A stretch of 64,000 nucleotides of DNA, taken from Salibaculum halophilum. Its GTDB lineage: Bacteria; Pseudomonadota; Alphaproteobacteria; Rhodobacterales; Rhodobacteraceae. Shown here piece after piece: positions 55,145 to 63,802 of the stretch (position 1 is the first letter of the stretch; each line of letters begins with the position of its first letter). The translations under genes and the position numbers were made by a program. The DNA is taken from NCBI RefSeq assembly GCF_002094885.1, contig NZ_MSIT01000006.1:62001-126000 (forward strand), given 5' to 3'. The notes beneath the pieces are model-generated. The model made no database searches, had not been told where the DNA came from, and saw only the letters and a program-made list of their open reading frames with translations.

Positions 55145-55396
55145 ATGACGAAACTGGGCGATGCACGCAAGCATTATTGGCTGATGAAGGGCATGGCGCG
55201 GGCGCGGGGCGTGGACCTGGGCCGGGCCATGACCGAAGGGCGCCTGAGCACGACGGGATATGCCGGGATGGTCACGGCCTGCCGCAGCTGTTCGCGACCC
55301 GGCGCGTGCAAGGCCCTGACGAACACGCACGAGGCGCTGGAAACCGGCCCGGCCTATTGCGTGAATCGCGACCGGCTGACAGACCTGCGCGACTGA
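55145..55396 (+). CDS. DUF6455 family small protein
   Basis: 83 residues, preceded by GGGAGATGACCG. MTKLGDARKHYWLMKGMARA and VTACRSCSRPGACKALTNTH give a four-cysteine pattern (CRSC...C, then YC near the end) typical of DUF6455, which may bind a metal or cluster. Cytoplasmic. No operon partner; an intergenic gap precedes the convergent ppk2 gene. Confidence 0.75.
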   Translation: MTKLGDARKHYWLMKGMARARGVDLGRAMTEGRLSTTGYAGMVTACRSCSRPGACKALTNTHEALETGPAYCVNRDRLTDLRD

Positions 55397-55484
55397 AGCG
55401 GCTGACCGCGGCCGCGGTCACTCTCGCGCCCGGAACGCGATGCCCGGGCCGCCAGTGACCAGAGCCGCCGGCCCGTGATCCGCC

Positions 55485-56360
55485 TTAGCCCTGAACGTGG
55501 CGCGCGTCCGGGTGCAGCGACTTGCCCAGGATATGATCGGTCCGGTGGATCACCCGTGCCGCGGGGCCGACGATTTCGGGCTCGGGCGCGCGGGCGACCT
55601 CGGGGGCCTTGTCGGGATAATCCAGCGTCGACAGGAAATGGCGCATGCAATTGATACGCGCCCGTTTCTTGTCGTCGGATTTCACCACGGTCCAGGGCGC
55701 GTCGGCGGTGTCGGTGTAAAAGAACATCGCCTCTTTCGCCTCGGTGTAGTCGTCCCACTTGTCGAGGCTGGCCTTGTCTATGGGCGACAGTTTCCACTGT
55801 TTCAGCGGGTCGGTTTCGCGCGCCTTGAAGCGGCGTTGCTGTTCGTCCTGCGTGACCGAGAACCAGTACTTGTAGAGCCGGATGCCCGCCCGCACCAGCA
55901 TGCGCTCGAAGTCCGGGGTCTGGCGCATGAATTCCAGATAATCGTTTGGCTCGCAGAACCCCATGACCCGTTCCACCCCGGCACGATTGTACCAGGACCG
56001 GTCGTAGAAGACCATTTCGCCGGTTGTCGGCAACTCGGTGATGTAGCGCTGGAAGTACCACTGGCCCCGTTCCTCCCAAGTGGGCTTGTTGAGCGCGACA
56101 ACACGGGCCTGGCGCGGGTTCAGGTGTTCAGTGAAGCGCTTGATCGTGCCGCCCTTGCCGGCGGCATCGCGACCCTCGAACAGCAGGACGAATTTCTGCC
56201 CCGTCTCCTGCGCCCAGAGTTGCACTTTCAGCAACTCCGCCTGGAGGCGGGCCTTTTCCGACTCGTAGGGAACACGGCCCAGCTTGGGCAGCTTGGTCCG
56301 GCTGTCGCCGGTGTGCCGGGCCGCTTTGATGGCTGTGTCGCGGGTAGCGGTGTCGTACAT
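55485..56360 (-). CDS. ppk2: Polyphosphate kinase 2
   Basis: 291 residues from the ATG at 56360. Walker A FVLLFEGRDAAGKGGTIKRF, the lid region and Walker B MVFYDRSWYNRAGVERVMGF are intact, as are WKLSPIDKASLDKWDDYTEA and VKSDDKKRARINCMRHFL. These are the class I PPK2 motifs. It phosphorylates nucleoside diphosphates from polyphosphate or the reverse. A Ppx/GppA enzyme lies at the other end of the window. The gap of 255 bases to the upstream DUF393 gene holds its promoter; nothing else was recognised there. Confidence 0.93.
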   Translation of the reverse strand: MYDTATRDTAIKAARHTGDSRTKLPKLGRVPYESEKARLQAELLKVQLWAQETGQKFVLLFEGRDAAGKGGTIKRFTEHLNPRQARVVALNKPTWEERGQWYFQRYITELPTTGEMVFYDRSWYNRAGVERVMGFCEPNDYLEFMRQTPDFERMLVRAGIRLYKYWFSVTQDEQQRRFKARETDPLKQWKLSPIDKASLDKWDDYTEAKEAMFFYTDTADAPWTVVKSDDKKRARINCMRHFLSTLDYPDKAPEVARAPEPEIVGPAARVIHRTDHILGKSLHPDARHVQG

Positions 56361-56615
56361 GGTGTCTCCTGCCCGTGTTGATGGGACAGAGCGTATACGC
56401 GTCCGCTGCAAGCCGCCTTGATATGGCGCAAGGCCCGTGGAAGGTCCGCCCAAAGTGTTCATCCCGGCGCTGTGCCACGAGACGGAAGTCCGCCAAGGCC
56501 GCGCCTGACGGCTGAGCCGTGTAGCTGTCCGCTTGGCTGCTGACGACGGTCGCTGATTCGGCGGCAAGCCTTGGGACAGGAGCCGGTTACGTCCTGTGCA
56601 AGTGGCGGCGCGGGC

Positions 56616-56987
56616 TTACCGCGCAACACCGCGAGCGGCGCGGCGCGCACGTCGGCGGTGCATCGCATAGAGCGCCGGGGCCGCCACATGGCGATAGCCG
56701 CGGTCGGCCAGCCCGTGGATACCCGGCAGCCCCGTCAGACGGGCCAGCCAGCGCCAGCCGGGCAACCGCGCCCAGAGCAGGCGAAAGGCGTCAAGCCCCT
56801 CGTGCAAGTCGCCGTCGTGCTGCACGCGGAAGGTGCGCGCGGCGGCGTCCCGGTCCAGCCCCCAGGCGGAGGCCGCGTCCAGCCCGTCGATCTCGAGCGC
56901 CACGCCCGCCCGCTCGGCTTGCCGTGCATAAGCGGCAACCTCGCGCGAACAGATCGGGCAGGTGTCGTTGTGGAGCACTTTCGTCAT
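56616..56987 (-). CDS. DUF393 thiol-disulfide oxidoreductase-like protein (DCC family)
   Basis: 123 residues. The opening MTKVLHNDTCPICSREVAAY carries a CxxC pair in the D-T-C-P-I-C pattern that names the family, and LDAFRLLWARLPGWRWLARL with GIHGLADRGYRHVAAPALYA completes it. Predicted thioredoxin-like fold, cytoplasmic. Function unproven. It follows rimO on the minus strand, 95 bases after the rimO stop. Confidence 0.88.
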   Translation of the reverse strand: MTKVLHNDTCPICSREVAAYARQAERAGVALEIDGLDAASAWGLDRDAAARTFRVQHDGDLHEGLDAFRLLWARLPGWRWLARLTGLPGIHGLADRGYRHVAAPALYAMHRRRARRAARGVAR

Positions 56988-57082
56988 GGTCAGTGAAATA
57001 GGGGGGCGATCCCCCCCGGCAAGGAGAAGCGCCCGACATGGCCCTGCGAAAGGCTAGGGTTGCCTGCACTTGACTCCTCGCG

Positions 57083-58474
57083 TCAATCGCGTTTCGCCAG
57101 ACACCCCCACAGATCATAAGCTCCCGCCTCGTCCACCTCGACGCGCACGATCTCTCCGACGGACAGGCCCTCGGTGCCCGCGTCGATGAACAGGTTGCCG
57201 TCGATCTCGGGCGCGTCGGCCCTCGTGCGGCAGGTGGCGATGCCGTCGTCGTCGAGGTCGTCGACGATCACCTCCAGCCGCTGGCCCACCTTGGCGGCCA
57301 GCTTGGCCTCGGAAATGGCCTGGGCCTTTTCCATGAAACGGTCCCAGCGGTCCTGTTTGACCTCGTCGGGGACATGATCGGCCAGCGCATTGCTGCGTGC
57401 GCCTGCGACGTTCTCGTACTGAAAACAGCCGACGCGATCCAGCTGCGCCGTGTCCAGCCAGTCCAGCAGGTGCTGGAACTCGGCCTCGGTCTCGCCCGGA
57501 TAGCCGACGATGAAGGTCGAGCGCAGGGTGATATCAGGGCACAGCCCGCGCCATTCGGCGATGCGGTCGAGCGTGCGTTCGGCATGGGCCGGGCGGGCCA
57601 TCCGTTTCAGCGTGTCCGGGTGGGCGTGCTGAAATGGAATGTCCAGATACGGCAGCACCAGCCCCTCGGCCATGAGCGGGATCAACTCGCGCACGTGCGG
57701 GTAGGGATAGACGTAGTGCAGCCGTACCCAGGCCCCCAGACTGCCAAGGTCGCGGGCCAGCCGGGTGATGGGCTGTTGGGGGCCGACGCGGTCCGCGCGG
57801 GGCCAGTCTGTGCCATAGGCGCTGGTGTCCTGGCTGATGACCAGCAGTTCCCGCACGCCGTTCTCGACCAGCTTTTCCGCCTCGCGCAGCACGGCCTTGT
57901 GCGGGCGGCTCGCCAGTTTCCCGCGCATGTCGGGGATGACGCAGAACCTGCACGAGTGGTTACAGCCCTCGGATATCTTGAGATAGCTGTAGTGCCGCGG
58001 CGTCAGGCTGACCCCGCGTGCAGGCAGCAGATCGACGAAGGGGTCGGGGGCAGGCGGCACCGCGGCATGAACGGCGTCGAGCACCTGTTCATACTGATGT
58101 GGCCCTGTCACGGCGAGGACCCTGGGATGCGCACCGGTGACATAGGCCGGCTCGGCCCCGAGGCAGCCGGTGACGATGACGCGCCCGTTCTGCGCCAGCG
58201 CCTCGCTGATGGCCTCCAGGCTCTCGGCCTTGGCACTGTCGAGAAAGCCGCAGGTGTTGACCACCACCGCGTCCGCACCGGCATAGTCGGGCGAGATGGC
58301 GTAACCCTCGGCCCGCAGACGCGTCAGGATGCGTTCGCTGTCCACCAGCGCCTTGGGACAGCCAAGGCTGACCATGCCGATGGTGGGCTGCCTGTCACGC
58401 CCCTCGGGCCGGGCGGGTTCGCTGACGCGGGCACTGGCGAGGTCGGGGCGCAGGTCGGGCGGGTTGGGGGCCAT
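57083..58474 (-). CDS. rimO: Ribosomal protein S12 methylthiotransferase
   Basis: 463 residues. N-terminal MTTase domain with its cluster cysteines ([46 protein letters not shown]), then the radical-SAM motif [17 protein letters not shown] (C-x3-C-x2-C) and a C-terminal TRAM domain ([16 protein letters not shown]). It adds a methylthio group to Asp-89 of S12. The sequence reading [12 protein letters not shown] assigns RimO rather than MiaB. Confidence 0.96.
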   Translation of the reverse strand: MAPNPPDLRPDLASARVSEPARPEGRDRQPTIGMVSLGCPKALVDSERILTRLRAEGYAISPDYAGADAVVVNTCGFLDSAKAESLEAISEALAQNGRVIVTGCLGAEPAYVTGAHPRVLAVTGPHQYEQVLDAVHAAVPPAPDPFVDLLPARGVSLTPRHYSYLKISEGCNHSCRFCVIPDMRGKLASRPHKAVLREAEKLVENGVRELLVISQDTSAYGTDWPRADRVGPQQPITRLARDLGSLGAWVRLHYVYPYPHVRELIPLMAEGLVLPYLDIPFQHAHPDTLKRMARPAHAERTLDRIAEWRGLCPDITLRSTFIVGYPGETEAEFQHLLDWLDTAQLDRVGCFQYENVAGARSNALADHVPDEVKQDRWDRFMEKAQAISEAKLAAKVGQRLEVIVDDLDDDGIATCRTRADAPEIDGNLFIDAGTEGLSVGEIVRVEVDEAGAYDLWGCLAKRD

Positions 58475-58601
58475 GGCGAGTGCCTTACCCTGCGCGCGCT
58501 CCTGCGGGAAGGGGGCATCGCCGGGTCATGGTCCTTTTGCCGCTTCGGACTATTTCCTGACGCGGTGCTCGCACCCGCCCCGCAAAAGAGGAGACACGCC
58601 C

Positions 58602-59123
58602 ATGCCCGCCCGTATCCATGCCCTTGTCGTCGCTTTGATCGCCCTGGCGGCCCCTGCCGTGGCGGCCGAGCCCGACCGCATGGCCTTTGACTCCATCGAC
58701 GGGGGCACACTGCGGCTGGACGGCCCGGCGTTGGTCACGAATACCGCCTCGCTTTGCGCCTATACCTCGCAGTTCGATGACCTGCAGGCCCTGCACGAGG
58801 ACTACGCCGAGGCGGGGCTGACCGTGCTGGCCGTCCCGTCCGAGGATTTCCGCCAGGAGCTGGACAGCGAGGCAGAGGTGAAAGAGTTCTGCGAGGTCAA
58901 TTTCGACCTGACCCTGCCGATGACGGTTATCACCCCCGTCAAGGGGCCGCAGGCGCACCCGTTCTATCGCTGGCTGGCGCAGGATCACGACATCGTGCCG
59001 CGCTGGAACTTTCACAAGGTCCTGATCGGACCCGAGGGCGCGGTTCTGGGCCAGTGGGGCTCGCCGGTATCGCCGACGTCCCCCGCCATCACCGGCGCAG
59101 TCGAGGCCGCCCTTGGTGGCTGA
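58602..59123 (+). CDS. Glutathione-peroxidase-like secreted protein
   Basis: 173 residues from the ATG at 58602 (AGAGGAGACACG upstream). The signal peptide is MPARIHALVVALIALAAPAVAA. The peroxidatic Cys is in LVTNTASLCAYTSQFDDLQA, the GPx motif with Cys in place of Sec, and the resolving-Cys-like residue is in VKEFCEVNFDLTLPMTVITP. The WNFHKVLIGPEGAV segment holds the active-site Trp and Asn. Exported GPx of this sort reduces peroxides with thioredoxin rather than glutathione in many species. Its stop overlaps the following gene. Confidence 0.88.
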   Translation: MPARIHALVVALIALAAPAVAAEPDRMAFDSIDGGTLRLDGPALVTNTASLCAYTSQFDDLQALHEDYAEAGLTVLAVPSEDFRQELDSEAEVKEFCEVNFDLTLPMTVITPVKGPQAHPFYRWLAQDHDIVPRWNFHKVLIGPEGAVLGQWGSPVSPTSPAITGAVEAALGG

Positions 59124-60240
59124 CACCCCGCTGTTCCTCGGCTCCGAGATTTACCGCGGATCGAGCTATGGGGCCTGGCACCCGCTGCGCATCCCGCGCG
59201 TGTCGACGGTGATCGACCTCGCGCGCGCGCTGGGCTGGCTGGGGCCGGATCAATACCGTACCAGCCCGCGCGCCAAGCCCGCCGCGCTGACGGGCTTTCA
59301 CACACGGCGCTACGTCGCGGCGCTGCACCGGGCCGAGCGCGACCAGCAGGTTCCCGAGGCGATCCGCGCGCGGCACAATATCGGCACGCCGTCCAACCCG
59401 GTCTTTCCCGAGATGTACTCGCGCCCGGCCACGGCCGCCGGGGCCTCGCTTCTGGCCGGCGAGTTGCTGGCGCGCGGCGGCGTCGTGCATTCCCCCGCCG
59501 GGGGCACGCATCACGGCCTGCCCGACCGGGCCAGCGGGTTCTGTTACCTCAATGACGCGGTGCTGGCCGTTCAGGCGCTGCGGCGCAATGGCGCGCGGCG
59601 CGTCGCCTACGTCGACATCGACGCGCACCACGCCGACGGGGTCGAACACGCCTTTGCGCGCACGCCCGAGGTGCTGGTGATCTCGACCCACGAAGAGGGG
59701 CGCTGGCCGCGCACCGGCGGGCTGGGTGACCGCGGGGTCGGGCAAGTCTTCAACCTGCCGGTGCCGCGCGGGCTGAACGACAGCGAGATGGCTCTGATCC
59801 GCGATGCGCTGATCCTGCCGCAGGTCGCGGCCCACCGGCCCGACGCGGTGGTGCTGCAATGCGGCGCCGATGCCGTGCTGGAGGACCCTCAGTCGCGGCT
59901 GGCGCTGTCCAACCGCGCGCATTGGGCCGTTCTGCGGGCACTGCGACCCATGGCCCCGCGCCTGCTGGTGCTGGGCGGGGGTGGCTACAACCCCTGGACG
60001 GTCGCCCGGCTCTGGGTCGGCAATTGGGCCGTGGTGAACGACCGCGAGGTGCCTGATCGCCTGCCCGCGGCGGCGCAGGACGTGCTGCGCGGGCTGCACT
60101 GGACGCGGCAGGGCTCGACCCGGCAGATCCGACCCGAGCCGCACTGGATCACCACCCTGGCCGATGCCCCGCGCGAGGGACCGATCCGGCCCGAGATACG
60201 CGACCGGATCGGCATGCTTGCGGGCCGCCGCGCCGCCTGA
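59116..60240 (+). CDS. Histone deacetylase family protein (AcuC-like)
   Basis: 374 residues from the GTG at 59116; a TTG at 59113 is possible. It overlaps the preceding gene by 8 bases. The zinc-deacetylase motifs are SPAGGTHHGLPDRASGFCYL (H-H charge relay), AYVDIDAHHADGVEHAFA (D-x-H metal site), LQCGADAVLEDPQSRLALSN (second Asp) and the catalytic Tyr in LGGGGYNPWT. AcuC-type enzymes deacetylate acetyl-CoA synthetase, others deacetylate polyamines; this one cannot be assigned further. No acetyltransferase partner is adjacent. Confidence 0.9.
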   Translation: MADTPLFLGSEIYRGSSYGAWHPLRIPRVSTVIDLARALGWLGPDQYRTSPRAKPAALTGFHTRRYVAALHRAERDQQVPEAIRARHNIGTPSNPVFPEMYSRPATAAGASLLAGELLARGGVVHSPAGGTHHGLPDRASGFCYLNDAVLAVQALRRNGARRVAYVDIDAHHADGVEHAFARTPEVLVISTHEEGRWPRTGGLGDRGVGQVFNLPVPRGLNDSEMALIRDALILPQVAAHRPDAVVLQCGADAVLEDPQSRLALSNRAHWAVLRALRPMAPRLLVLGGGGYNPWTVARLWVGNWAVVNDREVPDRLPAAAQDVLRGLHWTRQGSTRQIRPEPHWITTLADAPREGPIRPEIRDRIGMLAGRRAA

Positions 60241-60268
60241 GCGGGCGGCGACCCGCGTCAGTCAGTGG

Positions 60269-61924
60269 TCAGGCCGCCAGACCCAGCTTGTAGACGTGGA
60301 TCTCGAAGGTGGGGTGTTGTTCGGCCCCCAGGATATCGGCCCGCGCGTGGCGATAGGTCGAGCGCCAGTAGGGCTGCACGATCACGCCCTCCTCCTGCAT
60401 GATCCGCTGCATCTTCTCCGACAGCGCGCGGCGCGTGTCGGCATCGGCCACGGACAGCGCCTCGGTGAGGGTCGCGTCGAACTCGGGGTTGGAAAACCCG
60501 GATTCGTTCCACGTCTCACCCGAGCGATAGGCCAGGGCCAGCACCTGCACGCCGAGCGGCCGCTGCGCCCAGTCCGTCGCCGAGAAGGGATAATCCGTCC
60601 AGGCGTTCCAGAAGGTCGCCCCGGGGATCACCGTGCGCTTGACCGGGATGCCCGCGTCGCGCAGCTGGGCGGCGACGGCATCGCAGGTGGCGCGGCGCCA
60701 GTTGTCCTCGATCGAGATCAGCTCGTGCTCGTAGTCGGCCATGCCGGCCTCGGCCATAAGGGCGGCGGCACCCTCGGGGTCGTGTTCGGGGGCCGGAAGC
60801 TCGGCATACTCGGGGTGGATGGGGCAGACGTGGTGGTTCTCGGCCACGCGGCCGCGCCCGTCATAGCCCAGGCTGAGCAGCACGTCGTTGGACACCGCCT
60901 TGGCCAGCGCGCGACGCACCCGCACGTCCGCGTAGGGGCGCTGTCCGTCCACTTCGGCCTGCTGGTTGGGGCGGATGACCACGGTGTTGGCGGTCACGGC
61001 CTCGGACTTGGTCCAGCCGAGGGTGTCCATCAGCTCGACAAACTCGCCCAGCGATTCGTAGACCATGTCCACCTCGCCCGATTGCGCAGCGGCAAAGTGC
61101 GAGGCCTGGTCGGTGCCGAAATCGATATACTCGATCCGATCGAGGTAAGGCCCGCCGAAGACATCGCTGCCCCACCAGGCGTGATCGGTGTTGCGCACCA
61201 GCGCGGAGCGCACGCCGACCTGAAGCTCCTCGGGCAGGTAGGGGCCGGTGCCCTTGGGGTTGGCCATGGGATCGCCCGAGAAGTCCTGCGGCACGATCGC
61301 GGCCGGGTAATCCGAAAAGCCCGCGATCAGCGTGATATCGGCGGACGAGAGGGTGAGCGTGACGGTCAGATCGTCGGTTACCTCGATCGCGCCGTCGCGC
61401 GCCACGCCGGTCTCGGGGTCGATCAGCGGCGTCATGCGCGAGGCCATGGAATTGCCCTCGACATCCTTTTCGCACCAGCGGGTGATGTTGTGGGCGACGT
61501 CGGCGGCGGTGAAATCGCTGCCGTCGTTCCAGGTCACGCCCGGCCGCACGCGCAGGGTGTAGACGGTGGCGTCGGCATTGACCTCCCAGCTTTCGAGCAG
61601 CATCGGGGTGATCGACCCGTCCCGCTGGTATTCGACGAGGTATTCCAGCCACCCGCGCGAGAAGTTGGACATCTGCGGCCAGTCGTAGGTGCGCGGGTCC
61701 TTGAGCGCGCGCACGTCGGACTGGATGCGCACCGTGCCGCCCTGCCGGGCCGCGCCCTGGGCGCGCGCGGGGGCCGGCGCGGTCAGGCCGATCAGGCCGT
61801 AGGCGGCCCCGACCGACACGCCGAGCGAGGTCGCGCGGGTCAGGAATTCGCGCCGCGACAGTTTCCCGGCGTCATGTTCGGCGGCAAGGTCGCGGGCGGC
61901 GGGATGGGGGGTATCTTTATCCAT
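60269..61924 (-). CDS. ABC-type peptide/nickel solute-binding protein (family 5), Tat-exported
   Basis: 551 residues from the ATG at 61924. The N-terminus KLSRREFLTRATSLGVSVGA has a twin-Arg motif (S23-R24-R25-E-F-L), then a hydrophobic stretch ending APAPARAQ, so it probably folds before export. The mature protein is a family 5 binding protein (YLVEYQRDGSITPMLLESWE, TAADVAHNITRW, KGTGPYLPEEL, VRRALAKAVSNDVLLSLGYD). The substrate may be a dipeptide, an opine or a similar molecule. No permease or ATPase gene lies next to it in this window, so it is an orphan receptor here. Confidence 0.92.
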   Translation of the reverse strand: MDKDTPHPAARDLAAEHDAGKLSRREFLTRATSLGVSVGAAYGLIGLTAPAPARAQGAARQGGTVRIQSDVRALKDPRTYDWPQMSNFSRGWLEYLVEYQRDGSITPMLLESWEVNADATVYTLRVRPGVTWNDGSDFTAADVAHNITRWCEKDVEGNSMASRMTPLIDPETGVARDGAIEVTDDLTVTLTLSSADITLIAGFSDYPAAIVPQDFSGDPMANPKGTGPYLPEELQVGVRSALVRNTDHAWWGSDVFGGPYLDRIEYIDFGTDQASHFAAAQSGEVDMVYESLGEFVELMDTLGWTKSEAVTANTVVIRPNQQAEVDGQRPYADVRVRRALAKAVSNDVLLSLGYDGRGRVAENHHVCPIHPEYAELPAPEHDPEGAAALMAEAGMADYEHELISIEDNWRRATCDAVAAQLRDAGIPVKRTVIPGATFWNAWTDYPFSATDWAQRPLGVQVLALAYRSGETWNESGFSNPEFDATLTEALSVADADTRRALSEKMQRIMQEEGVIVQPYWRSTYRHARADILGAEQHPTFEIHVYKLGLAA

Positions 61925-62119
61925 GAGGATTCCGTTTTGATGAGATTTGAGGAGAGAAGCTCGCGCCGCCGGAACATGGCAGGGCGCGGTCATGGCTCGG
62001 CCGTTGGCGGGCAACGGGCGGCGCGGCTCATCCGCGCCATTCGCTAATGGTAGGCGGCCTTGGCGGGGAACCAAGGAAAAATTGCGGCGTGCCCCGGCGT
62101 CGTGCCTCGCGCACCCCGC

Positions 62120-62401
62120 CTATTGCTGGCGCGTGTCACCCAGCCGATCGGCCCAGTCGTAGTCCTGCACGGTGATAAAACCGGACCAGATCACGCCGGC
62201 CAGCACCGCCCAGATCAGCAGCGCCCAGACGGTCGTGATCCGGGCCTTGCGCTTGAGCTGCGGATCGGACGGGGCGCTCTTGTGGGTGCCGGGCACGACG
62301 TCGCCGGCCTCTCCCTGCGTTGTCAGGCGCAGCGGCAGCACCACGAAGAAGACCATGAACCAGACGATGGCCAGCAGCACGAGCGAGGAGGTGATACCCA
62401 T
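62120..62401 (-). CDS. DUF1467 family membrane protein
   Basis: 93 residues with two membrane segments (SSLVLLAIVWFMVFFVVLPL and WALLIWAVLAGVIWSGFITV) joined by a cytoplasmic loop containing PGTHKSAPSDPQLKRKARIT, the DUF1467 signature. Small inner-membrane protein of unknown function. Its start shares one base with the mce stop (TGATG), so it is translationally coupled to the epimerase, a pairing I recall as common in Rhodobacterales. Confidence 0.9.
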   Translation of the reverse strand: MGITSSLVLLAIVWFMVFFVVLPLRLTTQGEAGDVVPGTHKSAPSDPQLKRKARITTVWALLIWAVLAGVIWSGFITVQDYDWADRLGDTRQQ

Positions 62402-62805
62402 CAGACCTGTTCCAGTTCGGTCAGGGTGCCGTTCATGTCCTTGGGGTGCAGAAACAGCACCGGCTTGCCGTGGGCGCCCATCTTCGGTTCGCCGTCGCCC
62501 AGAACCCGCAGCCCGGTCTCTTTCAGCCTGTCGCGCGCCGCAAGGATATCTTCGACCTCGTAGCAGACGTGATGGATGCCGCCCGCGGGGTTCTTTTCCA
62601 GGAACCCGGCGATGGGGCTGTCCGCGCCCAGCGGGTACAGCAATTCGATCTTGGTATTGGGCAGGTCAATAAAGACCACCGTGACGCCGTGGTCGGGTTC
62701 GTCCTGCGGCGCGCCCACCGTGGCGCCCAGCGCGTCGCGATACTGCGCCGCCGCCGCCTCGAGGTCGGGCACGGCGATGGCCACGTGATTCAAGCGTCCG
62801 ATCAT
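62401..62805 (-). CDS. mce: Methylmalonyl-CoA epimerase
   Basis: 134 residues from the ATG at 62805 (MIGRLNHVAIAVPDLEAAAA). VOC fold with the metal ligands expected as His (LNHVAIAV), Glu (IELLYPLG), His (GIHHVCYEV) and Glu (GTLTELEQV); the length fits the single-domain enzyme. It epimerises (S)- to (R)-methylmalonyl-CoA, linking the carboxylase at 7-12 kb to the mutase at 3-5 kb, but sits about 50 kb from both. Confidence 0.95.
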   Translation of the reverse strand: MIGRLNHVAIAVPDLEAAAAQYRDALGATVGAPQDEPDHGVTVVFIDLPNTKIELLYPLGADSPIAGFLEKNPAGGIHHVCYEVEDILAARDRLKETGLRVLGDGEPKMGAHGKPVLFLHPKDMNGTLTELEQV

Positions 62806-62972
62806 ACTCGCCTCCGGTCTGAGAGTTCCTGTATGGGCCAGCCGCGCCGCCGGGGCAATCCGTCGCGCCACGGCGCCCCCCGCGTTCCAACGTCGCGGGC
62901 GTTAACCGGGCCTTCACCAAGCTGAGTCCCAATGAGCCGACCACCACCACAGCCTCCGGGGGGGATCGCCGT

Positions 62973-63689
62973 ATGGACAGCCTCGACGACATCGTCACCA
63001 CCCGCCCGCCGACCGCGACGCGCCCGCTGCTGGGCCTGACCGTGCTCGCGGTCGAGGACAGCCGCTTCACCTCGGAGGCGCTGCGCCTTCTGTGCCTGCG
63101 CTCGGGCGCGCGCATCCGGCGGGCGGACACTCTGCACCATGCCCGCCGGCACCTGCGGGTCTACCGGCCCTCGGTGGTGCTGGTCGACATGGGCCTGCCC
63201 GACGGGTCGGGCGCAGCGCTGATCGCCGACCTCGCCCAGGCGAGCCCGCGCGTGGACGTCCTGCTGGGGATGAGCGGCGATCTCGACACGCACGACACCG
63301 CACTGAAGGCCGGCGCCGACGGGTTCCTGGCCAAGCCGGTGGCCAACCTGAGCCAGTTCCAGTCGGTGATCCTGCATCACCTGCCCCCGGCACAGCGGCC
63401 ATCCGGCCTGCGCGTGCTGACCGACGCCCGGGTCGAGCCCGACGCGATCGCCCTGCGCGACGACCTCGCGGCGGCCGCCGGGGTTCTTTCCGGGGCGCCC
63501 GAGGGAAGGCGCTTGCGCTACCTGACACAGTTCCTCGGCGGTGTGGCCCGAAGCGCCGCGGACACGCCGCTGTCCGAGGCTGTCGATTGCCTGGAAGACC
63601 GTCTCGTCAGCGGCCAGCCCACCGGGCACCAGCGCGACCGCGTCGCCGTCATGGTGCAGGACCGGCTGGCCCGGGCGCGATCGATATGA
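62973..63689 (+). CDS. Response regulator (receiver domain with short C-terminal extension)
   Basis: 238 residues. The receiver domain runs from residue about 20 to 140: acidic pair E28-D29 (LAVEDS), phosphoacceptor Asp72 in VVLVDMGLPDGSG, the switch Ser/Thr in GMSGD, and Lys121 in FLAKPVAN. The remaining 100 residues (PDAIALRDDLAAAAGVLSGA, RRLRYLTQFLGGVARSAADT) are helical and have no recognisable DNA-binding or catalytic domain. No histidine kinase is adjacent in the window. A Flp-like gene starts about 110 bases downstream. Confidence 0.88.
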   Translation: MDSLDDIVTTRPPTATRPLLGLTVLAVEDSRFTSEALRLLCLRSGARIRRADTLHHARRHLRVYRPSVVLVDMGLPDGSGAALIADLAQASPRVDVLLGMSGDLDTHDTALKAGADGFLAKPVANLSQFQSVILHHLPPAQRPSGLRVLTDARVEPDAIALRDDLAAAAGVLSGAPEGRRLRYLTQFLGGVARSAADTPLSEAVDCLEDRLVSGQPTGHQRDRVAVMVQDRLARARSI

Positions 63690-63802
63690 CGGCGTGCCCC
63701 GCCGCGGGGGCCGGTTTCCCCGGGATCGCCGCCTCGCCGTCCAATTGCCGCCCGATTCGCCAGCCAGATTTCGGCCGTGGTCACCACGAAAGGGGCGGAA
63801 AA

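Noticed and set aside
56361-56615. 255-bp gap between ppk2 and the DUF393 gene examined for a gene or RNA
   Set aside because: Open frames here are extensions of the ppk2 frame without coding character, and no tRNA, riboswitch or conserved structure was recognised.
60164-62047. Long plus-strand frame opposite the solute-binding protein
   Set aside because: Antisense frame with His/Val/Gly-rich composition and no domain; the minus-strand binding protein with a Tat signal is certain.
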